From contig NW_003101681.1 of NCBI RefSeq assembly GCF_000003855.2, positions 395,410-459,409 on the forward strand: a DNA stretch of 64,000 nt, read 5' to 3'. Shown one piece after another: positions 50,781-62,735 of this stretch; positions within the stretch are counted from its first letter, which is position 1; each line of letters starts with the position of its first letter. This stretch comes from Blastomyces gilchristii SLH14081 (taxonomy: Eukaryota > Ascomycota > Eurotiomycetes > Onygenales > Ajellomycetaceae). The notes under the pieces are model-generated. The model ran no database searches and was not told where the DNA came from. It saw only the letters and a list, made by a program, of their open reading frames with translations. The position numbers were made by a program, and so were the translations under genes.

Positions 50781-51088
50781 TGTAAGAGGCCTATGTCAAA
50801 TAGATCAGTATAATATATAGATCTTATATAATAAAGAGAAAAATGTTAGAGAAGGAAAAGAAAGAGAAAGTGCGAGAATCAGTGATTGAAGTGAATATTT
50901 ATACATGTATGTGATGATGTACACAGTGGGGCTTCAGAGCGGAAGAATCTATACACATTCATAGCAGCCGAGAATCGGTGATTGAGAATGGCTGAGAATC
51001 GGAGCATACACATTCGAGAATGAAGCAGTTGGAATCTGTGAAGTGTAATGAAATAGTCTATATGATTGATCGGGCGCAGCCCGTCACA
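50781..51088 (-). repeat. A4 5' LTR
   Basis: 308 bp, TGTAAGAGGCC...GCAGCCCGTCACA, with part of the original GC content kept at its right end. Confidence 0.92.
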
Positions 51089-51093
51089 ATAGT

Positions 51094-51397
51094 TATCTCT
51101 GAAGATCATGTCTAGAGACTCAGTTCAAGAATGTTTACAGACAGCAAGCATTTCTTATAGAAAAATAGCTTGATTTTATAGAAGATACTCAAGAATGTTC
51201 TTTACTGAGATTGATTTATTTATAAGTTCAGAGAGTTTCTCTATCACAGATGCAGAGAATGATATTCTATAAGTAATTAATACATTCTCTGAGACTTCTT
51301 TTACAGAGATTATTCATAATTTAAGTGACTGCTTCTGAATGTCTGTAGTGGAGTTCATAGAGATTGATGTATATAAGTTTTTAGTTCTTTCAGTCAT
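51094..51397 (-). pseudogene. Gypsy chromovirus D, gag N-terminus
   Basis: Minus strand from ATG at 51395-51397: a largely open start MTERTKNLYTSISMNSTTD, then a Ser/Thr and Lys-rich stretch with a few stops up to the A4 insertion; it continues at 45411. It resembles the N-terminus of fungal Gypsy Gag proteins in composition only. Confidence 0.55.
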
Positions 51398-52268
51398 AAC
51401 AGATAGTTACTGACTGACAGAGCTTGAAATGTAAGAATAAGTACTCACAGATGATTATTCAGATGTTTGCAGCTTGACATGATATATACTATTAATTACT
51501 CAAAGTATTCACAGTAGAAAGATAAATATAAAGATTATATATATAATATCATTCAAGCTGAGTTATAAATAGTAGTCACAAACTCCAGTCTATATAATTG
51601 TGTGTAGTCAAGTGCTGCTAACTCTATTGATTACATAAGAGATAGAAATAGAGGTAAAGAATTCATGAGAAGCGGGATTTCTTACACTTCTATCTTCTTT
51701 ACAGAGTCTCTATTCTTATCTCTGTATGTAATTACTTCTTCTATGAGAGTTAATCTCTATAAATAATTACTGTATATATAGAGATGCATACTTATCTCTC
51801 ATCTTCTAGAGAATCAGATGTGTTTTTACCCTTATATCTGACTCTACATAGCAGCGTACGCTATATATAATCTGATGAAAAAGTTCTTGAAGTAGTTAAT
51901 TATTATTATAAGAAGTTAGCAACTATGTAATTTTTTATAAAAGCTTGTATTACTGATTATATTAATCAGTAGCTGTAATAAGTATATCAGTGAAAGTAGT
52001 TAGTCTATAAGAGAGATAATCTGACATTTAACACTTACTCTTTTATTTCTTATTAAGTTTAGTATTTACAGTATTTAATAATTTCTATCACTTTCTTTGA
52101 ACTTTATTTTTCATCTTATTACCTTATTTTCATTCTCAGCAACTACTTCTTTTCAGACAGAGAGACTGTGATATTCACTCTTACTACTTCTCAGAGCTTT
52201 CACTTTTTTCTTTCTCTCTTCTTTTACTTCTTTCTTCTTTCACTTTTTTCTTCTTCTGCTTCATTCTT
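51398..52268. other. No gene seen: probable D leader/LTR and a polypyrimidine stretch
   Basis: 51398-51850 should hold the 5' leader and LTR of D, but I found no matching LTR at the left end of D, so its boundary is open. 52080-52268 is pyrimidine-rich and encodes only low-complexity Phe/Leu/Ser runs. GCAGCGTACG at 51851-51860 recurs inverted at 52853-52862. Confidence 0.5.
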
Positions 52269-52642
52269 ATTATTATTATTATTATTATTCTTTTATTATA
52301 CTCATATACAAGCAGAGCTTATGATGAGTTCTTGTATAATGTTAAATACAGGTCAAGTGTTGATTATACAGGAGGAAATACAGGTGTTAAGATCATGCTA
52401 AGAAAACAGAACATAGAAAAATACAAAGAAGTGACAATTAAATGCATGTGATAATAACTTCTCAGCTCAGAAACATAGAGTGATTTTATTGAAGTAATTT
52501 GTACATCTCTGTATTTATTAGAAACCTGAGATGCTTGAGTTCTGAATTTAATGTATTCTCTATGAGTTTCAAACCTGCACATCTTGATTTTCCACATCAA
52601 GGTGCTACTAGGTGACTGCATTGATTATTCAGTCACTGAAGC
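52269..52642 (-). mobile_element. SINE copy 3 (mutated)
   Basis: A 374-bp minus-strand copy of the SINE family, with a 12-bp duplication differing by one transition (TGCTTCATTCTT 52257-52268, TACTTCATTCTT 52643-52654). Unlike copies 1 and 2 it is full of C-to-T and G-to-A changes: the A and B boxes are damaged and CCCC and GGG runs are broken. The AAT tail is still regular. It is older, or was exposed to mutation with its neighbourhood. Confidence 0.92.
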
Positions 52643-52654
52643 TACTTCATTCTT

Positions 52655-53233
52655 ATTTCTTTATTTGAAAGTATATTTATTTATATTACTTCTCAGAGCT
52701 TCTGCTTCTTTCTTCTGTAAAGTCAACTATGATAAACAGATAAGTATATACTTTTATATATATAGAGTCACCCGCTCATCTCCATCTTAGAGAATGAGAC
52801 AAGATTTACTATGTTACACGTATTATACACGGTTGATGTACGCTGCAATTGACGTACGCTGCAGAAACACAAATGATTTTCAATAGAGAATAATATTGAT
52901 AAATGAGACATTTTTCAGAATTAATAATTATATCAATATCATAATTGATTTTTTTAGCTTATAATCTTTTTACAGTGATTTCATCATTTATACATTATTA
53001 TACTAAGATTTATGAATCAGTAATCATGTCACTAATTGAAATAATGAAATAATTATAATCCGGCCGTGTAATAACTCTATACTTTTCCGGTAGTTAAGAT
53101 TAAACTCTAACTATGTCATACTTACTTACTCTCTCTAGAGAGTGCGTCACAGTGTATGAAAAATCACACTATATGAAAAATATTATCAATATCTTCATTC
53201 TTCATCTTCAAATAATCATTATTAATTATAATC
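52655..53233. other. No gene seen: probable 5' region of the pogo element
   Basis: AT-rich, with a GC patch holding TGTACGCTGC (52837-52846) and CGTACGCTGC (52853-52862), which could belong to a terminal repeat of the transposon that follows. A direct test is impossible because the other end lies outside the window. Confidence 0.4.
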
Positions 53234-54429
53234 ATGTCTAAATCTTTTAATTACACTGAGAAGTAGTTGTAAAAAGCTGTTAATATATATAAAAGTAATT
53301 TAAAATTAAAAATCATATCTCTGTTATAAGAATTCAAAGTCTTATATATTATCTTATATAAGAGAATCAATAGAAAGAAATCAAGAACTATAAGACTTTC
53401 ACTGAATAGAGTATTGAATAACAGTCAGAAAGAGATAATTAAGATATAAATTCATCAGTTAAATATTAATTTTTACCTGTCTATTATCAAGTATATTGAA
53501 GCTGTTGCAAACTATATATTAAGACAGTATTATACAGATTCAGAGATCACATCTCTTACAGTAAGTAAGATATAAGTATATTAATTTATTAAATATCTGT
53601 CAGATTATAAATAAGTTAAGTAAAAGCTTATAAATTTAAAACAGATATCTTATAAGAATATAAGCTTCATTATTAACTGATTTAATTAATATGAAGCTGT
53701 CTTTAATTAATATTATTTTTTTTACTGTGATATCTACAACTTTGATGAGATTGAATTTCAAGAAGAAGAAAAATATAAATAATAAGTTATAATTATCTTT
53801 AGAGATATGAATTCCGTTATACAGTTATTATACTCTCATGAATTAATAATAGTAATGAAGTGTATTAGTATAGATGATATAGTATTAAATTTATTAATTA
53901 TAATGAAATTAAAGATTTATTTAGAGAATTAATATATATACTTTAACTTATTTAATAACTATATTATTATCATATCTGATTCTGATATTATAAATAATGA
54001 GATTGAATTTGAATAAATCAAGCAGTTTAATAAGATGATAAAAAAGTATTAAATAAGCAGTCATTGACTGCTATTAATAAATAATCATAATTCTTGTCTT
54101 ATAGAAGAATTCATTTAATACTGTAATTTTTATAAGATTATTCTATTTAAATTCTTATCTTATATAAGTTATATTCTATAATCTTTTAATAATATATCTT
54201 TTCAGCAGTATAAGTATTATTATATAAAGATAGTTAATAAGACTATCTACTATAGATATAAACAGTATAATAATAGATAATTTCTTACTAATCTGAAGAG
54301 TATTTAACTATAAGTATTTAAATCTAGTACTGTAAGAGCTGACTTTACTAATCACAGAATGTATTCAGTTAATTATAATATAATTCTCTATTAATTAAGG
54401 TCTTTTATCATTGATAATTACTCTGAATC
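53234..54429 (+). pseudogene. Fot1/pogo-type DD35D transposase, first part
   Basis: A transposase of the Tc1/mariner-pogo group, which cuts and pastes its element at TA sites. The frame from ATG 53234 stays the same for about 400 codons with no indel, only stops and substitutions. An N-terminal DNA-binding region contains ILRQYYTDSEITSLTV (about residues 96-111). The catalytic triad is visible: Asp in NFDEIEF at codon 171 (53744-53746), the second acidic position in INNHNSC now Asn at codon 283 (54080), and the third in SFNNISF now Asn at codon 319 (54188), exactly DD35D spacing. It is interrupted by element C and its tail resumes at 62736. Confidence 0.85.
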
Positions 54430-54610
54430 TGTGGTTCGGAAGAACGTACGACCGTCGGATAATAACGCGGCCGCTTCCGAACTACTAGCGTACGAATGTA
54501 AAGGGGGGGGCCATAGCGGCCACTAATTAATTTAGTGTACGAGATTCAATATATAAGAAGCCGGCGTACGCCTGTAATTATATGCTGGCTTAAGCAACCT
54601 TTGAATCACA
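54430..54610 (+). repeat. C 5' LTR
   Basis: 181 bp, TGTGGTTCGG...TTGAATCACA, GC-rich, with an eight-G run near its middle and three GCGTACG-like motifs. A candidate primer-binding site, TGGTAGCATG, follows two bases after it (54613-54622). Confidence 0.94.
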
Positions 54611-54949
54611 TCTGGTAGCATGTCTAAAAACTGGTGAGAAGTGCAGGCTCCTCCAGAGCATGATAATTCTGTCTATGAAGTGATTTGTAGTTATCATGCC
54701 AGTGTGATTCTAGAATGTCTCAAAAGATAGTATATGAAGAGCAGTGAGTGAAAAAGCATCTGATTAATACTGCTTTGCTTATTGAGGAAAAACTTCACAC
54801 CCAGGCGAATGCCATGTATGCGAATGAATGAGATGTGAGAAAGAGAATGAGAGTGATGAATGAGATTCAAAGAAGTTCACTCCCTACTCAAAAGAAGGAT
54901 AAAAGAGAGAGGTGGCTATCATCAGAGTCATATGATAATAACAGAAATC

Positions 54950-55030
54950 ATATAACAATATAATGATACAGTGATATAGTGATATAATAATACAGTGATA
55001 TAGCAATATAATAATACAGTGATAATGATA
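54950..55030 (+). repeat. Short tandem repeat upstream of C gag
   Basis: About three imperfect units containing AATACAGTGATATAG. The region 54611-55062 otherwise holds leader sequence with an open-looking but broken frame. Confidence 0.65.
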
Positions 55031-55062
55031 GACATTGTATAATCAATGACAAAATCACTGAA

Positions 55063-56290
55063 ATGAATATCTCTTCTAGTCAATACAAATAACACTCTTC
55101 TCTGCTATCTGAACTGAAAGATATGCAGAACCTTTCAGAGGGTTTACTCAAAGCAGTAAGAAAAGTGACTGAGACTGCTGAACTGGAATTGAAGCTCTGT
55201 ATGTGTATAAGAATTCTAAATGAGATTGAGGCCTTGTATACACAGTGGCAGGCTGAGACAGAAGTTAAACAACAATTGATATTCACTGCAGATCAAGCAT
55301 TCACTATGAAGAGCTTCACTGACACAATTATCATCATTAATAAGAATAGAGAAAACCAGATCTTAGGTCTGCAGCAGAAGATTGAATGTTTATATAGATA
55401 GATGACTACATCAAACCTGGAGATTTCATCATAATTATTCATAATCTCTTCAGAAGCATACACATCATCAGAGACTGCTGCACAGAATGAGAATCTGAGT
55501 ATGAAATATATCAAGTCAGAAGATCTGCTGAAGTCATTAAGCTTTAATAATGACTGAAAAAATAATGCTGCAATCAGCTGACTAAGTCAGATATAATCAT
55601 ATTATCAGATTAAATGTGAACTCACAGACAGACAGTCAATGAAATTTTAACAAGTCTTAAGATCTACTGTGTTTCTACATGAAAAAGTGAAGTCATTATA
55701 AATAACTGATGAAAAGATGAATCTCACAGATCTGAAGTGATATTCATTCTTATAAATATGAAATGAGTTTTTCAAATGAATCTTACACAACTTTGAGAAA
55801 GTGAATATATAAGATAAGTGTTATAAATACTTCACTGAGTGTAGACAAGTGAACAATCTTATATTATACTTCACACACTTCAGTTTATACTATCTTATAT
55901 TGAATGAAGAGCTTTCAATATCTTTCTGTTTACAGATCTTTATTCATGATCTTTTATCTGAGTTGAGAGTGAAATGAAAATGCTTAATCTTATAATCAGA
56001 CACAGTGAAAGAAGCATACAACATTCTTATTATACAGGAATAAGTGAGTCAATTATAACAGAAAATACTGTAATTAAGTATATCTCAGTGAAGAACAGAT
56101 AATCAGACTTCTATGACACAAGTCACACACTCAGATGCAATGAATCTAGATCTGAATATTATCACTAAAGTACTGAATTCTCTGAAAAAGAGATTCTCTG
56201 AGTGAAAATCTTGATATTGTGAGTATCAAGCTTGTTTCAACTATGAATGTCAAAATCATGATATAAAAGATTGCACTCAGCATGTATAAT
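55063..56290 (+). pseudogene. C gag with zinc knuckle
   Basis: Likely start ATG 55063. A 92-codon open stretch (55123-55401) contains coiled-coil-like KAVRKVTETAELELKL and ends in a helical segment; the capsid region follows to about 56000. The knuckle at 56233-56274 reads CFNYECQNHDIKDC, a CX2CX4HX4C motif with the second Cys changed to Tyr by a G-to-A transition. Gag assembles the particle and binds RNA. The pol domains downstream are in the -1 frame relative to gag. Confidence 0.8.
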
Positions 56291-56479
56291 TAAGAGAAGT
56301 AAGAGAGTTAAAAAACTAGCAGAATCAGTGAGCTTGAAGATACTTGCTGATATTCTATGAAAAGTCTTCAAAGTGAAAGAGATGCTCACATTAGATGACT
56401 CTCTGAATTCTGTAAATACAAAGAGAAAGCAGGCTTCTGACTGAGATGTAAGTGAGGAAGTGAACACTCATCTCAATGT

Positions 56480-59400
56480 CTTGAGGCCTGAAATGTTAAT
56501 GTATAAGAGACACTTGAGTAAGAATTGAGAGATGGCTGCAAAAGTATTAGTGAACACAGAAGCTTCTATACAATATATTAATGATTATATAATTCAAAGA
56601 TTGAAAGGGATCTGCTGAGTGAAGAATCCCTGACACATAAGATTATCTGATAACTGATATTTGATATCATCTGCAAGAGTAAGAGTTTCCTTGCACTTCA
56701 GAGAATAATCTTGCTATATTTGAGTGTGAGAGCTGCAGAATGTGAAATACAACCTTATTCTTGAACTTGATTGATTTCAAAGGTTCAATTCATAGATTCA
56801 ATAATGTATATGCTATATACAGTTGACTGATAGAAAGAAAACAGTTCATACAATTCTATTAACTGATATGAGAAGAACATTTCACATCTCTGATATAGAA
56901 GAATTAAATCTGCTTATATATTAATAAGCAAAGAGAATAATTTACAAGACCTTATCTGAGAGCATTCTGTATGTCATACAGAACCTGAAAGTGAAGAAAA
57001 CTAAGATAAAAGATATGTGAAAGAATAAGTGTATGAAGAAGCTTCTGAAGAAGTATGAGAAGGTCTTTTGAATAGATCTTTCACTGGAATTGCTGCTGAA
57101 ATGAGGATTTGTACATGAGATTGATACAGAGGACACAAAATCAGTCAATTAGAATGTGTACTCTCTGTCACAAACACATCTTAAAGAACAGAAGTGTCAG
57201 ATCACAGACCTTCTAAAATATAGTCTTATATAATTCTCATCAAGTGTGTGAGGCTTTTCAGTTCTATTTATGAAAAAGACAGATGAAGAGTGATGAATGT
57301 GTATTGATTATTAATCACTTAACAAGCTTATAATCAAGAATGAATATTCACTGTCACAGATTCAACAACAGTTAGATATGATGAGAAATGTCTGATATCT
57401 ATTGAAGATTGATCTTCTCTCAGAATACTGACAGATCTGTGTAGACAAACTGTCAGTCCTGCAAATCATGTTTAATATGTAATGAGAGAAGTTCAAATTT
57501 CTGATAATATTATTCAGTCTGATAAATGCACCTGTCATCTTTTAAATAATGATGAATATAATTCTTTATAAACAGAATAAAACCTCATATCTCATATATC
57601 TTGATAATATTCTAGTCTTTTCAAACTTATATAATAAATATCTGAAGTATCTTGATAAAGTGCTTATAACTCTGACAGAGTATAAGCTCTATATTAAATC
57701 AATTAAGTGTGTGTTTGAAATGAAAGAGTTGAAGTTTGTAGAATATGTAGTGAATGATGACTGTATAAGCCTCATTTCAGAGAAATTGAATATCATAGTG
57801 AATTAGCTGCAGCTGAGAAATATACATTATATATAACAGTTTCTTAAGTTAATCTTATATTACTGCAGATTTATCAAGAATTTCATATGAATATCTACAT
57901 CACTCTCAGATCTCTTAAGAGAAATGAATACAAATCTGTAAAAGAAGAAGTTTCATTCAATTATCTGAAATACTGTGTATAAAGAGGCTTTTCTCACACT
58001 GAGAGAATATATAATAACATTCTCAGTGCTTATTCAATCAGATCATGATAAATCTTTCTACATTGAGATGAATGTATCTGAATGAGCTATCAGAGATGCT
58101 CTTCTACAGATGAGTAAGAACAGCAAGCTGCACCTGGTGACATATAATGGTAGGAAACTATCAGATGCTGAGCTCAATTACTCAGTGTATGAAAAGGAAT
58201 TGCTAGTGATTAAGCACATGCTGATGCTATGAGATAGATATATCAATAACAGACATATAATAACAGTGATTATGAATTACAAAAGCCTTATCTATCTACA
58301 ATTAATAATAAAATCTTTCAAACACTTAGCACATTGAATCTCAGAGTTTCAAGCATACAATCTTCATATCAAATACTGAAAGAGATCAGACACAGTGATG
58401 TCTGATGCAATCAGTTACAGACCTGATTTTATAAGTGAGAATTCTGTGAACCAGGTACAAGGAACATTCATATTAAACATGCTGAGAAAATACAAGGAAT
58501 CAGAATAAGTGAACATCATGATCTCTTGCTTAAAGAATGACAAGATGTCAGATGATAAGCATCTTGTGAGAGTAGTAGAAGAGATGCTTCTGAACTTTAA
58601 ACTGAGAAAATTGAGAAATAAAAACAATGTTGTGCTTTATCACAATCTAGAATACACAGAAGCTCTCTATCTAGAATCTTCATTTAGACATGACTTGATG
58701 ACTTGCATGCACAAGGAATTCAGTCACTTAGAAAGCCCTGGACTCATGAGTGTACTTGAATCAAGAGTATACTGGCCAAGCATGGCTGAGGACATCCAGG
58801 CATACACTCATGAGTGCCTGAATTGCCAGGTCACAAAAGAATCTAAGAAAGGGTTAGAATGTGAGAAAGTACAATATCAGATAAAGTGTATGATACAATC
58901 ATTCAAACAATAAGAGATGAATCTCATAGACATATTGCTGTGAACATTAAATGAAAATTGATGAATAATCACTGCTATTGATTACACTACTGGCTGGCCA
59001 GTTGTGAAAGCAGTTTCAGAGGTGACAGAGAAGGTGATGATGAAGTTTCTACATAATGAGATCTATGTCAACTATGAAATGCTGTGTGAGATTCTAACTG
59101 ATAACAGTGTGAACCTTATAGAAGAAGTGATGAGACATTTCATGAGCCAGTTACAGATAAGATATTATAGAACAACACTATATTATCTGCAGATAAACAG
59201 AAAGATGAAATGCTTGAATGAAATCTTGAATAACATACTGATGAAATATCTAGTGAGTAAGCCTACAAGACTATGAGATGAATATCTCAGACAGGTACTA
59301 CTGATCACACAGATTCAACAGCATGCAGTCTTCAAGCATTTATCATTCTACCTGTTGTATGAATTGCATCCCGTGCATCCCCGGAGAATGCTTGAAAAGA

Positions 59401-59760
59401 TGAGAGAGAAAACAGGCAGTTACAGACACAGTAGTAGCAGTTATAAATGCAACAGTTGTGAACACAGAATCAAGATTGAAAGAGATCAGTCACACATGTG
59501 CAAAAGCTAACAAGTTACTTCTGAATCAAGCAATTCAATTGAAAAGAATATGAGACTCACTTATTAAGAAATTGAGTCTCAAGATAAGAATATAAGTTCT
59601 TATACACAATGAGAGTTCTGAGAAGTTTCAATCTAGATGATTTGAGTCATATAAAATACTTAAATCACATTCTCTGAGAATGTACACATTGAAAGAATCA
59701 GAGGGACAGATCTTATATAACTTAATTAATGATTTATAACTTGTGAAAGTAAAGATGTAA
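56480..59760 (+). pseudogene. C pol: protease, RT, RNase H, integrase
   Basis: Protease: LVNTEAS at about 56547-56567, where catalytic D-T-G has become N-T-E. RT: CIDY near 57301 and YLDN at 57597-57608 (canonical YLDD), in an 85-codon open piece. RNase H: ELNYSVYEKELLVIKH at about 58170-58215. Integrase: zinc-binding HKEFSH and CLNC inside the long open piece 58509-58913, the first Asp in TAIDYTTGW (about 58973-58999), the second in LTDNSVNL (about 59095-59118), and the third catalytic residue lost (KMKCLN where an E-R-x-N is usual, about 59202-59220). A GPY/F-like WFESYKIL follows near 59638-59660. One frame is kept from protease to integrase with no indel. Confidence 0.87.
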
Positions 59761-60570
59761 GATCTGAGTAGATTATGATTATTCACAGCACTATTATCAG
59801 TATTGAAAAAGAAGAAGCTTACAATTAAAAAGTCTTACAAAGTAAGAGAAATCATAGACACTTATAAATCAGATAATCTCACTTATTCTGATCTTTTCAC
59901 AATTATAAGAAAAGAATGAGAAGAAATGAAGAAATCAGATGAACATCACACTTCAATAAGTGATGAGACTGTAGCTGATTATACAATAATACATCACAGA
60001 CAGCAGACATAACACAGCAAAGAGTGATCTCAAAGTAACAGACTTATACATGAGTCAGATCACAGAAGAAAAAGGAATTCAGAGCTGGATTTAACTGTTT
60101 ACATCAGTTCAATCACAGAGATTACAGAGAACAAACTATCTGAAACATCTGCAGATACATGAGACTAAGTTATCTTAATTTCTGAGAATGCTCAGAGATC
60201 AGATGAGATTAGTTTCAATGAGCTATTCACTGTAGTAATCTGAGTGAGTGAAGAGAGACAGTATAATGCATAAGACAGAATCATAAAAGATAAAAGCTAC
60301 TGAATCTAGTCACTGAACACTGTATCATATAGAGATTGTGTAAGAGTAGTGACTAGCAGATAAAGAAAAAGTATAAGAAAAGAAATAATGAATTAATCAC
60401 TAACTGTAAGAATCAGTTATAAAAGATAAATGTTATTATACACATCTCATTCATTTTCATATATCACACATTTAATCTATTTCCAATGCCATGTCATCTG
60501 AAAAATGTCAAAAACAAAGAAAATCTCAAAACTTGAGATCTGTAAGGAACTTGAGAGCTGCAAGCTGCTC
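59761..60570 (+). other. C post-integrase segment
   Basis: The pol frame seems to continue with a Lys/Glu-rich tail (SYKVREIIDTYKSDN, YSDLFTIIRK, then SDEHHTSISDETVADYTI) that I cannot assign. It could be a C-terminal extension of integrase replacing a chromodomain, or a decayed third frame. Confidence 0.4.
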
Positions 60571-62439
60571 TCATAATAATGCTGTGTATGTCTCTGATTC
60601 CTCTATCACTCTGTGTATGACATTAATGTCATTTATCACAAGATTGACTGGAATGTCAATATAGAAATGTATATGTGTATATGTAGAGAAATTGGAGGAG
60701 AGTGCGGAATCTGCAGAACCAGGAGCCAGAATAGAAGAGACAGAGACAGAAGAAACAGAAGAAGAAGAAGACACAGAACTGAACAAATGACAGCAGAAGC
60801 CACTCAGTATTAAACACTTATAACTCAGTATGCATACAACCTTCTCTGCAGAGAAGGAAGAGAAAGTGACAGAAGAAGCTTGAGAATAAGAGAGAGTAGT
60901 CTCAGCAGCATTATCATCTTCAATTAGAATAATCTCTGACACTAAAGTAACTAAGAATCATTGTTAGTATACAAAAATTGCAAAAGCAGAGATAATAATT
61001 ACTGAATAAATACTCACTAGCCTTAGAATTGTATATACAATTACAATACATACAAGGCTTCTCAGAAAGAGAAAGAGAGACACAGAGAAATACAGGAAGC
61101 AGAACACAGTATGCAAACAGCTCATTCTCATAATAACATTTCAGACAAGATATATGAGCCTCACACCTGTGAGTGTAAAAGAGTATAACATCTGCATTTC
61201 TGTTCCTGAAAACACAGATATCTTTTACCTGCACTACAAAGTCAGATGACAGATGTCAGAGAATAGACTGATACAGATCTATCATTCTGAAGAAATTTAT
61301 TAGAGCAGATATCTCTGTGATGTTGAATTTTACAGTTATAAAAAGTTTCTTAGTATCTGTGAATATCACAACTTTATACACAGTAAAACTCATAATAATT
61401 TCCTCTAAGAACAGAAAAATCAGCATTAGAAAGAAAAGATGAAAAAGAAAAAGACTTATAATCTTAACACTGTTGAGAGAAGAGATGATTCTCTGAGATA
61501 AATAGATAATTATCTCATCATAAATATTTAAAATGAACATAATAATCAGTGTCTGCAACTGAGCTCTAGATAATCATGTTATATATCATTTTCATACAAT
61601 AGATTGTTCTAGAGGTTGGTAAGAAGAGTGAGAGTGTACATACTGAGAAATGTGATTTATCAAGTCTATGCAACATCTTCTTGAAATGAGGAGAGCTGAT
61701 AATGAAAGCAGAGACAGCAAAACCAGGGGGAGCAGAAGTAGCAGAAGTGAGAGTCACAGGAACAGGAGTAGCAGAAGCGGGAGAATCAGACACAGAGATA
61801 GATGTAGAAGATTGAGAGGAAGCAGCAGAGAAAGAAACAGAAGAAGCAGAAGAGAATGTAAGAGACCTGATCACATATAACACAGACAATTCCTTCATTA
61901 TCATGTCCTCCAGGTTCTTGACTAATGATTCAACATTGAGTTCACTATCATCAGCAGACATGGATCTGTCAACATATGAAGATTCTATGTGAATAAAAAC
62001 AAACATATCAGCATCTGCATTCATGCAAAATTGTGTCAGAAAACACAATCAGAAATCCACTGAAGAAAACAGTCAAGAGTGTATAAGAAGATGAAGAAGG
62101 TGTGCCATTCATAATAGTACATTCTGGCAATCATTAGAAGATAAACAAGTTCTGGCCATGTATGTTTCACAATGCATTACACTTACTGCTAACAAACTGC
62201 CTGATATGAGCACTACAATGACACTTGTTATAAGAACAGAGAGTCATTGCCAGAAATGCATATAATGTGATAGATAAACAGATGAAAAGAGTTGAATAGA
62301 AGAAGAAATAGAAATCTTGAATGAGATAGTAATATTTAATAATGATAATGATGAAGAAGATAATTGAAGAATGAAAAAAGTTAGTGAATGAGTGATGTAA
62401 TATAGTGAAAGTTTCTTTGTAAGAGTGTATACAGAACAC
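60571..62439 (-). pseudogene. Antisense open frames in the 3' region of element C
   Basis: Five adjacent minus-strand open stretches (62439-62167, 62048-61566 with 160 codons, 61558-61256, 61234-60920, 60942-60571) cover almost all of the 1.9 kb between integrase and the 3' LTR. Features: a Ser/Ala/Pro-rich segment (about 61860-61720) and Cys-rich segments such as CLKCYYENELFAYC and KPCMYCNCIYN (about 61150-61030). They are in different frames, which could reflect introns or decay. On the plus strand the same DNA encodes only low-complexity Arg/Ser runs. This is a candidate antisense gene of the element with unknown function; chance openness of purine/pyrimidine-biased DNA is the main alternative. 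Confidence 0.4.
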
Positions 62440-62542
62440 TAGCTGAATCAGAAATAGGTCACATAATTGTGAAACACTAGTAGTGAGCTAATTCACATGA
62501 AGCTAGAGTGTACAACATAGTTATGTGAGTGTGACTGAATCT

Positions 62543-62554
62543 GGTGAGAGAGGA
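62543..62554 (+). other. C polypurine tract
   Basis: GGTGAGAGAGGA lies immediately before the 3' LTR. Confidence 0.65.
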
Positions 62555-62735
62555 TGTGATTTGAAAGAATGTACAACTGTCGGATAATAACACAGCCGCT
62601 TCTGAACTACTAGCGTATGAATGTAAAGGGGGAGGCCATAGCGGCCACTAATTAATTTAGCGTATGAGATTCAATATATAAGAAGCCGGCGTACGCCCGT
62701 AATCGTACGCTGGCTTAAGCAATCTTTGAATCACA
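62555..62735 (+). repeat. C 3' LTR
   Basis: 181 bp; aligned with the 5' LTR by eye it shows about 18 differences, all transitions and no indels, in both directions (each copy keeps some original bases). Confidence 0.94.

Larger units (their letters stand above)
45412..51088 (-). mobile_element. Gypsy chromovirus A, copy A4 (minus), uninterrupted
   Basis: The only uninterrupted full-length family A copy in the window (5.7 kb), with duplication ATAGT (45407-45411 and 51089-51093). LTRs are 45412-45709 and 50781-51088. It serves as the reference for the interrupted A1 and A3. Confidence 0.94.
54430..62735 (+). mobile_element. Gypsy element C, complete copy
   Basis: A plus-strand LTR element with two LTRs of exactly 181 bp and a short direct repeat AATC at both outer borders (54426-54429 and 62736-62739), inserted in the pogo transposase. 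It carries gag, protease, RT, RNase H and integrase, but I see no chromodomain. About 2.5 kb follow the integrase. It is less mutated than families A, B and D. Confidence 0.93.

Noticed and set aside
52168..52401. 77-codon membrane-like open frame
   Set aside because: It is a polypyrimidine tract followed by the AAT tail and body of SINE copy 3; the hydrophobic run is compositional.
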